Below are positions 55,692 through 64,000 of a stretch of DNA of 64,000 bases, in pieces (positions within the stretch are counted from its first letter, which is position 1; every line of letters begins with the position of its first letter). A program made the position numbers and the translations under genes. The notes under the pieces were generated by a model that saw only the letters and a program-made list of their open reading frames with translations, did not search any database and was not told the DNA's origin. This stretch comes from Aphrocallistes beatrix (Eukaryota > Porifera > Hexactinellida > Sceptrulophora > Aphrocallistidae), in assembly GCA_963281255.1 (NCBI GenBank), contig OY725494.1, forward strand, positions 1,563,934 through 1,627,933. Direction: 5' to 3'.

Positions 55692-55884
55692 TAAAAAATA
55701 TTTTTGCTCTAATGATAGTCGAGTTTTTCTATGTAAACACGCTATGCACACATATGCAGCATGTACCCCATTCAGCAACTATCAGTAGGTTTTGCACCTC
55801 ACCAAGATTGTGAACCCCCTGGGAACATATCAGTATGTATCCGGGGGGAATATAAATTTATAAATCTTTAGGGTTTTTAAGATA

Positions 55885-56362
55885 CGAGCACCCTTCGCTT
55901 GCTTGCGCTCCGCGGCTGGGGGACAATTTGTGTCCGCCGGAGGAGCCCTTTGGGTGCCTGGGGTCACCATTGATTAATTAAATGGGAGATAACATCTCAA
56001 AATACGTCTGTCCTACTGTTATAATCGAAATCGCACTTTGTCAAGTTTTAATTTCTTAATGCATAATGATGACGTCATAACAGAGTGATGAGTCATCATT
56101 TTTCATGATAGTTGCATCATATGTGAGATATATGAATATACATAAAATTTCAGCTTTCTATCACCTAAAATGGCTGAGTTATGGTCGAAAAATTTCTCAT
56201 TATAAAAAAAGGTGACAATGACGTCATAATTCCATGATGGGTCGACATTTTCGTCTAAGCTCAGAATTTAGTGGAGCCATAGCCAAAACGATCGCACATG
56301 CCTAAAATCAGCTTTCTATGACCGGCAGTTTCTTCAATCAATTCGTCACAGATATATTTATA
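55885..56362 (-). mobile_element. Helitron-like repeat, lacking its 5' tip
   Basis: GC-rich end at the left, two TGACGTCA, TGAGTCATCATT, and CAATCAATTCGTCACAGATA at the right; the last 30-50 bp are replaced by the INT transposon that starts at 56367. Confidence 0.85.
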
Positions 56363-56366
56363 TATA

Positions 56367-56532
56367 TGTCATGGACCGAAGTGTAAATTGGCCAAGATTT
56401 GTGAATATTGGCTAAATCTTGGCTAAAAGCAACTTTGGCTCAGCCAAACATTTGGCTGAGCCAAATTGTTGAGTTAACCTAAATTTGATGGGAGCATCAT
56501 ACATTATGGGTTGACAAGAAATTGCAGATTTA
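56367..56532 (+). repeat. Left terminal inverted repeat of the INT transposon
   Basis: Rich in TTGGCT and its complement AGCCAA: the segment TTTGGCTCAGCCAAA, a short palindrome, is followed two bases later by TTTGGCTGAGCCAAA. Confidence 0.85.
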
Positions 56533-56633
56533 ATTCTAAATGTTATTAATCAATTTATTACTAATAAAACTAATTTACGACAATAAATTTAACAATTATA
56601 AGCTCTTAAATCTATTATTAGATAGAAATAGTA

Positions 56634-57976
56634 CAGTCTGTAACATAATTATTGAGAATCATTAAAATACTGTACAAACACACGTTCATGCGAATATCTT
56701 CTAGTCGTTTGAATATATTGTTAACAACATGCCTATAACTAATAATTAATCGGAAAACCGCCTGATTCTATCACTAACTGGCACCTGCGTGGCATGGAAT
56801 CACAGTATGGCTTGAGAAATTCAGGGTTTATGTTCGACCATACGATCTCGAGTTTTTCTCTCAGTTCGGAAATTGTCCTGGGAGCTAGTTTTATGAGTTC
56901 TTGTGTAACCCATCTGAAAACATTCTCAATCGGGTTGAGGTCAGGGCTCTGCGAAGGCCATGGTAGATGGTTTGGGATATTTTGGGACAAAAATTGCTTG
57001 ACAACCTTCGAAGTGTGTTTTGGGTCATTATCCATGACTAGACGCCATTCATTTTGGTGAAAGACCTCAGCCTGGGTCAACAGATGCCCTTCTAGGATGG
57101 TAATAAACATTTGGCTGTTCATATTATCAGTAAAGATGGAGAGAGGAAACGTCCCCATTGAGCTAAATCCTGCTCAAACATTAATTTTGGGGGTATGTTT
57201 AGTCGTTGGAGCTGTTCTTTTTGTGTCGGATTTTGTCCACATTTTAATCCTTCCTCGAGACAACCAAATCGACATTTCATCGGTATAAACAGTATTATAC
57301 CATGCTTTTTTTGGGCACTTATGCTTCTTTGCCCATTGAACTCTCGCAAGCCGATTTTTCTCGCTCACCATTGGTCTGTTGGTCGGATATTTTTTAGTAT
57401 AGTTGAGATCTTTCATCGCTCGCCAGACAGTTTCATGGGAAGGTTTCCCGGGGACAAGATTAGCCAAAGTACGTAAAGAGAGATAAGGCTTACGTCTGAT
57501 CTGTTGGGAAATGCTTTTTCGGATAGATAATCTCAGTTTAGACGGTCTCCCAGCACCCTTACGATGTTCTAAACCAATGTTGTCTTGCTTTCTAGATTTC
57601 ACCCTATAAACCGTGGCAACGCTTACGTCCAACTTCCGTGATATCTCTTTTACAGATAAACCGGAGTTGTTCAATAGTGTTTCTATTTGAGTTCTCTTTA
57701 GTTTTTGACTCATGTAGGCAGTATTACTAGCTAAATCATTGCAGGAAAAAGATGAAAGTTAAACATACAAAAAATTAAGAAAATGATGACGTCATCATTT
57801 AATTTGAGCTTGTATTTTTAGCAAAAAATGAAATTTTCTTTTAATATGATCAAAATACTTCAGAAAAAAGAAGATAAAGATAAATTTGATAGAAAGTAAA
57901 TGATAGAAGAGAGATATTTATTAAAATTGGTTCAATAAGAATTTATAAAAATTCTCAATAATTATGTTACAGACTG
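56634..57976 (-). mobile_element. Tc1-like transposon, DD34E, copy 2
   Basis: A 1343-bp element, TA flanks (56632-56633, 57977-57978), termini CAGTCTGTAACATAATTATT; nearly identical to 29852-31186. Inserted in the INT transposon. Confidence 0.92.
56739..57713 (-). pseudogene. Tc1-like transposase, copy 2 (single nonsense codon)
   Basis: Complete 325-codon frame except for one TGA at 57174-57176, where copy 1 has TGG (K-I-N-V-W-A-G). N-terminal paired-type helix-turn-helix, first Asp in Y-T-D-E-M-S, second in M-D-N-D-P-K-H, Glu in N-P-I-E-N. The C-terminus is longer than in copy 1 by about 31 residues, ending S-G-G-F-P-I-N-Y. A single transition separates this copy from an open frame, so the insertion is recent. 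Confidence 0.92.
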
Positions 57977-58973
57977 TAGTTTCACATTCACAGAAGGCTA
58001 CAATGATTCTGAATAAGTAATCAACTAATGAATTTGTCGAATCCGTAACTACAGTTTAGTTAGTGTGGAATTGACAATCAAACAATTACTATCAGTCAAG
58101 TGAGTTTGGAATGTCCATAACTACATTCTAAATATTGAGAACTGTAAGTACTTGGCAACGGATAAAGTAATTGTAGGAATGTAATTTTAGTTTCATTTAA
58201 CTATGCCTATTGTATGAAGTAGTTTTTCGTAGTATATAATGTTGAAATGCTGCCCGAGTGTACTTGCCATCACCAACATCACATTTCCAACACCAGAAGA
58301 TTTTATGGGGAGTTAGATCAACTCCCCAAATCTAAGCAGCCTTTAACCCAGGGGGATATTGAAGAGATGATAAGTTTGTTAGTTAATTCTTCTGAGGATT
58401 TTGGCAAAAGCTTCCACCTCCGAGCAGTTGAGAAGTACAGCGTCTGTCGGTTTGGTGATATTTTCGAGCTGTATACGAAGGGTGGAGAGTTTCGAGGAAA
58501 AGAGAGACCCCGCGCATTAGTAGTTGCCAAGGAAGATGTTTGCGAGACTCTCTGCAAAGCACACGACAAGCTCTGTCATGTAGGGAGGTTTAGAATGTGG
58601 GCCTATTTGGAGAAGAATAAACTGCACATTACTCGCTCGCTTGGAATTATTTTGACGACTCTGCTCTATATGCCAGGAGAAGAAAGGGAGATGACTACGA
58701 AAAGGATTGTCCACAAGCCAATCATTCCTCCAACTGTTGGCCAGTGTGCACAGTCTGACCTGATTGATTTACGAATGCAAGAGGATAACAGGTACAAATA
58801 CTCTCGCAATGAGTGGAAGAGCACACGGTTCGTACATGGAAGGCCTAGGAAATTCACATATCAAGGAAGCATTGAGCGAGCCAACCAGGATGTCGAGCTG
58901 CTCTTTGCCCGCCTCAGATCATTGAAAAAGCCACTGGACCAATGGGTGAGTGAGTTAAAATATGTTCAATATA

Positions 58974-60305
58974 CTACGGGTGTTCAATAAGTTCTGATCA
59001 ATACACTGTAAAACATTTAAAATACACGATAAACAAGTAATTAACGTTCTATTTTTTCAAAATACTCCCACGATTATCGATACAGCGTTGTAAACGTTCT
59101 AATCATTGTACAAATACTTTTTCAGTCCTCAGGAGGTATAAGGTTTAGATACTAGAAATCGCCGAACCTAGTCCTGCATTTGTGTCGAAATGACGACCAG
59201 AAAGGTACTCTTTTAGCTTCGGGAATAAATAAAAGTCACAAGGAGCTAGGTCTGGACTGTAGGGTGGATGCTCAAGCTCAACCATCCCCATGCTTGCAAT
59301 TTTGGCTTTGACCTGCTTCCCCCCATGCCAAAATTGGTCCGGGTTAAATTTTGTGCCATTTAATTACGTACACTAAAGTAGTCCTCTCCTCATAGGATGT
59401 GATGACATTACAATCACTCTAGGAGGTCTCTATCAATAGGGAGTCTATTCAATACATGCCAACTGCACGTTTTTTGCATTGAATGTCCCGCTTTTATATT
59501 AAGTTTTATTATGTCCACTTTTTTTAATTCTACAAGTATGTAGAAGTTTACTATTGCTTCTCGCCATTTCCCTTCAACGCTGCGCCCGCTTTGATCATGA
59601 CTCAAGTTGGCATTATTCAAGTTAAGAAAAATGTCTGTCGGTAGACCGATAGTGCAGCTGACTTGGCACGCGAGATATGAATATTGTAATACATCGGGCT
59701 ACTAAATTTTTGAAAACTCAAATTTCGCAGCGTACGGAGATACATACATACATACATATGGACGGATGTGGTACACCGTCACTGCCATAGGGGCATCTCT
59801 CTGCAGAAACTGCACTAAAAATGGTCCTCCAGACTAGATTTGGCAGCCAAAACTGATCCCTCAGACCAATTTTGGCCTGACAGGCCTTTGTTAAGCAATG
59901 AAGGACCCATCGAGCACAAACCTTTGATAGATTTAGTTTTGACTTTAGAATGTGGCCAACACTTCCCATTGAGATCCCAATAATATGAACTAACTCTTTA
60001 ACAGTGATATGAGGATCTGAATCATCGAGTTCCTTAATAGCACTGGAATATTTGGGGACAACCGCAGTAACAGGACCTCCAGCCCGAGGGTCATCTTCCA
60101 CAGACTCTCTACCTACCCTAAAGCGCTGGGCCCATCGTCTGACTCCAGGATAAGATAGAGCACCTTTCATACCGTAGACTTGAACCAAGTAAAAACTGGC
60201 TTTTAGGTAATTGATAAAATAAACATATTCTATGAGCGAATTAAGGTACTAGTAAAATCTAGTAATGTCATATAATAATGATCAGAACTTATTGAACTTC
60301 CGTAG
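58974..60305 (-). mobile_element. mariner transposon, decayed
   Basis: CTACGGGTGTTCAATAAGTT at the left, complement of CTACGGAAGTTCAATAAGTT at the right, TA flanks (58972-58973, 60306-60307). Removing it with one TA restores the INT sequence, and the inverted duplicate at 61746 shows the same site empty. Confidence 0.87.
59090..60188 (-). pseudogene. mariner transposase remnant
   Basis: The N-terminal part reads W-A-Q-R-F-R-V-G-R-E-S-V-E-D-D and I-S-M-G-S-V-G-H-I-L (helix-turn-helix region, 60188-59880). The C-terminal part at about 59150-59290 reads H-P-P-Y-S-P-D-L-A-P-C-D-F-Y-L-F with the third catalytic Asp. The middle (59340-59700), where the first two Asp should be, shows no match and was probably replaced. 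Confidence 0.78.
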
Positions 60306-60838
60306 TACTAAGAATACTGTCAAACAATCTACATTTGGACGTACTCCCTTTGAGGTGCACTTTAGGAGGACCGCCTGATCTATCTGTAGTTTTGATGCTA
60401 CCCCAAGAGTTGATAGACTCGCTCAATATGATGTAGATGACACCCTACAGATGGGTGGCGAGATCATCGAATTCTCTACTCAAACTACCGAGGCTACAAC
60501 TGTTCCTGTCCCACGATCGAGCACGCCTATCCTCCTCCTCCCACTCTCTCGCATGACTCTATGTCAGCCGGATGTGACGATTCCTTCAGCCGATGTTGCT
60601 AACCAAGTGGATAGAGACCAACAGCCTCAGCCATGTTCTTCATATAGCCCAGAGCCTGTCCACGGTACACCGAAGTTGAAGTTCCCTCCTCGCCTCTCTC
60701 TTCTACTGACGAGCTGGATGAAGCGATTCTTACGACTTGGAGGTTAGACCGCTTATTAGGACTGATATTACATCATCTGTTAAGACGATATACTCTAGTA
60801 CTAATCGCTGTATTGTAAGGTTAAATGCTCTTCATTTA
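60306..60838 (+). repeat. Inverted duplication, plus arm (INT tail)
   Basis: About 530 bp matched in reverse complement by 61028-61746 once the hAT MITE is removed. Contains the Pro/Ser-rich coding tail of the INT pseudogene. Confidence 0.92.
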
Positions 60839-61027
60839 ATGTCTGCTATGTAAATGTTTCCAGTTTGATAGCGAATAGCTAGAATTCTGGGACTGTTAAA
60901 ATATCCTGGAGCTTTCTTGTTCGTAGATCTCTTACAGGAGTAATCAATAGGAAGTCGTTTAGTTTTGTAATCAGGAACGACAGGCTTGACTCGAGGAAGG
61001 AAGGAGTGAGTGAGGGAAGTGTTGGGA

Positions 61028-61746
61028 AGGGAAATGAAGAACATTTAACCTTACAAACAGTGATTAGAGCACCAGAGTATATTGTCTAGGTCAGGGCTGT
61101 CCAACTGTATTTACTTCGGGCCGCAACTGCTTCATACCATTTAGTGGTGGGCCGCAATACAGGGGCGTGCACTCGGGATGGGTATGGATAGAGGTATTTT
61201 GGACGCAACGCGGGCCGCACAAAGCAAGGCCGTGGGCCGCCTGTTGGACAGCGCTGGTCTAGGTTAACAAATGATGTAATATCAGTCCTAATAAGCGGTC
61301 TAACCTCCAAGTCGTGTAAGATTGCTTCATCCAACTCGTCAGCAGAAGAGAGAGGCGAGGAGGGAACATCAACTTCGGTGTACCGTGGACAGGTTCTGGG
61401 CTATATGAAGAACATGGCTGAGGCTGTTGGTCTCTATCCACTTGGTTAGCAACATCGGCTGAAGGAATCGTCACATCCGGCTGACATAGAGTCATGCGAG
61501 AGAGTGGGAGGAGGAGGATAGGCGTGCTCGATCGTGGGACAGGAACTGCTGTAGCCTCGGTAGTTTGAGTAGAGAATTCGATGATTTCGCTACCCATCTG
61601 TAGGGCGTCATCTACATCATATTGAGCGAGTCTATCAACTGTTGGGGTAGCATCAAATCTACAGATAGATCAGGGGGGATCCTCCTAAAGTGCACCTCAA
61701 AGGGACTACGTCCAAATGTAGACTGTTTGACAGTATTCTTAGTATA
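61028..61746 (-). repeat. Inverted duplication, minus arm with empty mariner site
   Basis: Reverse complement of 60306-60838, continuing about 17 bp past the mariner position (AAATATGTTCAATATACTAA on its own strand), which is the uninterrupted target. The far end runs straight into the minisatellite. Confidence 0.92.
61092..61256. mobile_element. hAT MITE, 165 bp, perfect 8-bp target duplication
   Basis: CAGGGCTGTCCAACTG at the left, TGTTGGACAGCGCTG at the right, GTCTAGGT on both sides (61084-61091, 61257-61264). GGGCCGC motifs inside. Confidence 0.95.
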
Positions 61747-61763
61747 TTGAACATATTTGAACT

Positions 61764-63286
61764 ACACTCTGTCCCTTATAACAGATCAAGTGACAACTAA
61801 ACTACACCCTGTCCCTCGTAACAGAGCAAGTGACAACTGAACTACACCCTGTCCCTTATAACAGAGCCAGTAACAACTGAATTACACCCTGTCCCTCATA
61901 ACAGAGCAAGTAACAACTGAATTACACCCTGTCCCTTATAACAGAGCCAATAACAACTGAATTACACCCTGTCCCTCATAACAGAGCAAGTAACAACTGA
62001 ATTACACCCTGTCCCTTATAACAGAGCCAATAACAACTGAATTACACCCTGTCCCTCATAACAGAGCAAGTAACAACTGAATTACACCCTGTCCCTTATA
62101 ACAGAGCCAGTAACAACTGAATTACACCCTGTCCCTCATAACAGAGCAAGTAACAACTGAATTACACCCTGTCCCTTATAACAGAGCCAATAACAACTGA
62201 ATTACACCCTGTCCCTCATAACAGAGCAAGTAACAACTGAATTACACCCTGTCCCTTATAACAGAGCCAGTAACAACTGAATTACACCCTGTCCCTCATA
62301 ACAGAGCAAGTAACAACTGAATTACACCCTGTCCCTCATAACAGAGCAAGTGACAACTGAATTACACCCTGTCCTTCATAACAGAGCAAGTAACAACTGA
62401 ACTACACCCTGTCCTTCATAACAGAGCAAGAAACAACTGAATTACACCGTGTCCCTCATAACAGAGCAAGTAACAACTGAATTACACCCTGTCCTTCATA
62501 ACAGAGCAAGTAACAACTGAACTACACCCTGTCCTTCATAACAGAGCAAGTAACAACTGAATTACACCCTGTCCCTCATAACAGAGCAAGTAACAACTGA
62601 ATCACACCATGTCCCTCATAACAGAGCAAGTGACAACTGAATTACACCCTGTCCCTCATAAAAGAGCAAGTAACAACTGAATTACACCCTGTCCCTCATA
62701 ACAGAGCAAGTAACAAATGAATTACACCCTGTCCTTCATAACAGTGCAAGTAACAACTGAATTACACCCTGTCCTTCATAACAGAGCAAGTAACAACTGA
62801 ATTACACCGTGTCCCTCATAACAGAGCAAGTAACAACTGAATTACACCCTGTCCCTCATAACAGAGCAAGTAACAAATGAATTACACCCTGTCCTTCATA
62901 ACAGTGCAAGTAACAACTGAATTACACCCTGTCCCTCATAACAGAACAAGTGACAACTGAATTACAACCTGTACCTTATAACAGAGCCAGTAACAACTGA
63001 ATTACACCCTGTCCCTCATAACAGAGCAAGTAACAACTGAATTACACCCTGTCCCTCATAACAGAGCAAGTGACAACTGAATTACACCCTGTCTCTCATA
63101 ACAGAGCAAGTAACAACTGAATCACACCCTGTCCCTCATAACAGAGCAAGTGACAACTGAATTACACCCTGTCCTTCATAACAGTGCAAGTAACAACTGA
63201 ATTACACCCTGTCCCTCATAACAGAGCAAGTAACAACTGAATTACACCCTGTCCTTCATAACAGAGTAAGTAACTACTACGAATGA
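61764..63286. repeat. 40-bp minisatellite, about 38 units
   Basis: Unit of 40 bp built from ATTACACCCTGTCCCTCATA and ACAGAGCAAGTAACAACTGA. In about 61840-62330 units alternate between a TTATA...GAGCC(A/G) form and a CATA...GAGCAAG form, giving an 80-bp higher-order period; later units are mostly single 40-bp forms with CTTCATA variants. Adjacent units are highly similar, so expansion was recent. Confidence 0.97.
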
Positions 63287-63426
63287 TTCATACCTTTGTT
63301 GAATTGTTAATATTTTTATTTAATTATTGTGCATTGCTAATTACTGTTAACATGAATGAGTTTTATATTGGATTTTCTCAACTGGTAATCATAATCTATA
63401 CTACTCTCACGCATAACGCAATAAGA

Positions 63427-63577
63427 TAAATCTACAATTTCTTGTCAACCAATGATGTATTATGCTCCCATCAAATTTAGGTTAACTCAACACTTTGGAT
63501 CAGCCAAATATTTGGCTGAGCCAAAGTTGTTTTTAGCCAAGATTTAGCCAAGATTCACAAATCTTTGGTCCATAACA
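63427..63577 (-). repeat. Right terminal inverted repeat of the INT transposon
   Basis: Complement of 56367-56532 with small gaps; carries the same TTTGGCTGAGCCAAA palindromes. Confidence 0.85.
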
Positions 63578-63595
63578 TATACATATATACGTCTA

Positions 63596-63629
63596 TCCTT
63601 ACTATTAAAACTCGATTAATGTATATTTA

Positions 63630-63674
<45 letters not shown>

Positions 63675-64000
63675 GTAACGAATTGATTGAAGAAACTGCC
63701 AGAGTTTTTTGGCTATGGCAAGTTCTCAGCTCAGACCAAAATGTCGACTCATCATGGAATTATGACGTCATTGTTACATTTTTAAAAGTTAAGCAACACA
63801 GTTATTTGGACATAAATCAGCCATTATAGGAGATAGAAGGCTGAAATATTTTAATAGAATCTGTATACTAACAAGTCTCACATATGATACAACAATCATC
63901 AAAAAATGAAGACTCATCACTTCGCTATGACGTCATCATTACTCATCAAAATTTTAAAAATTGACAAATTTTGTGATTTTTCGAGTGATATCGATTTTCA
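63596..64000 (+). mobile_element. Helitron-like repeat, runs off the window
   Basis: A|TCCTTACTATTAAAACTCGA start, AT microsatellite 63635-63672, CTGTAACGAATTGATTGAAG, TGACGTCA twice, GACTCATCACTTCGCTATGA. The 3' hairpins lie beyond the edge. Confidence 0.88.

Larger units (their letters stand above)
58247..60790 (+). pseudogene. INT-type transposase with deleted core, split by a mariner
   Basis: 58247-58972 is one frame: a zinc-module remnant (K-A-H-D-K-L-C-H-V-G-R), K-R-I-V-H-K-P-I-I-P-P, and Q-S-D-L-I-D-L-R (first catalytic Asp, near 58765). The frame jumps directly to F-V-H-G-R-P-R-K, so the segment with the second Asp is deleted. Q-G-S-I-E-R-A-N-Q-D-V follows with the catalytic Glu, then W-V-S-E-L-K-Y-V-Q-Y-T. 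The mariner 58974-60305 interrupts here; behind it T-V-K-Q-S-T-F-G-R-T-P-F-E-V and a Pro/Ser-rich tail continue, with a TGA at about 60377. The family is that of KRBA2-like integrases. Dead by deletion, not just by point changes. Confidence 0.82.
56367..63577 (+). mobile_element. INT-encoding DNA transposon (Ginger-like), 7.2 kb
   Basis: Left end TGTCATGGACCGAAGTG and right end complementary to TGTTATGGACCAAAGATT; the inverted repeats run about 166 bp (56367-56532) and 151 bp (63427-63577). The flanks both read TATA (56363-56366, 63578-63581), a possible 4-bp target duplication in AT-rich surroundings. TG...CA ends and an integrase-type gene inside inverted rather than direct terminal repeats fit Ginger-type DNA transposons. 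Later guests: Tc1 copy 2, a mariner and a hAT MITE; also an internal inverted duplication and a minisatellite. Confidence 0.78.

Noticed and set aside
61764-63286. CRISPR array
   Set aside because: The 40-bp units are contiguous with no unique spacers, and the surroundings are animal DNA.

Overview
The window is AT-rich nuclear DNA from an animal. It holds two intact single-exon genes of animal families: a Spinster-type major facilitator transporter (22236-23717, minus) and a nuclear receptor with DNA- and ligand-binding domains (35589-36899, plus). I cannot name the species; it looks like an invertebrate with a transposon-dense genome. I see no bacterial operons, no confident tRNA or rRNA gene and no CRISPR array.

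Nearly everything else is transposable elements, mostly broken and nested. 0-8 kb: remnants of gypsy-integrase-type (INT) transposases, two OTU-protease modules on the same strand as and downstream of INT remnants, a hAT pseudogene and fold-back MITEs. 8-15.6 kb: a minus-strand INT pseudogene carrying two MITEs, a decayed DD37D mariner, a perfect 73-bp palindrome, and inverted repeats that pair 2.3-7.6 kb with 13.4-15.6 kb. 15.7-21.8 kb: a 5'-truncated CR1/L2-like LINE, a TTAA-flanked fold-back element and an array of Helitron-like repeats. 22-25.3 kb: the transporter and a Mutator-domain fragment. 26-31.9 kb: microsatellites, Tigger-type MITEs, a DD34D mariner and a DD34E Tc1 element. 33-37 kb: a second TTAA MITE family and the receptor gene. 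37-49 kb: MITEs, a Tc1 pseudogene, a Tigger transposon split by a 768-bp fold-back MITE, and a 1.66-kb nested fold-back. 49-55.7 kb: a 5.85-kb element with 513-bp inverted termini, a Mutator-like DDE transposase and an OTU domain. 56.4-63.6 kb: a 7.2-kb INT-encoding DNA transposon (TGT...ACA termini) holding a second Tc1 copy, a mariner, an inverted duplication, a hAT MITE and a 40-bp minisatellite of about 38 units.

Three observations stand out. Three OTU modules share a W-x-x-S-x-C motif about 45 residues before the catalytic Cys, although they accompany two unrelated transposase types. An INT gene lies between inverted rather than direct termini, so the element is a Ginger-like DNA transposon and not an LTR retrotransposon. 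A high-copy Helitron-like repeat carries GC-rich hairpins, an AT microsatellite at a fixed place, and CRE (TGACGTCA) and AP-1 (TGAGTCA) motifs in most copies. Insertions can be ordered because several interrupt recognisable reading frames and removing them with one TA restores the frame.
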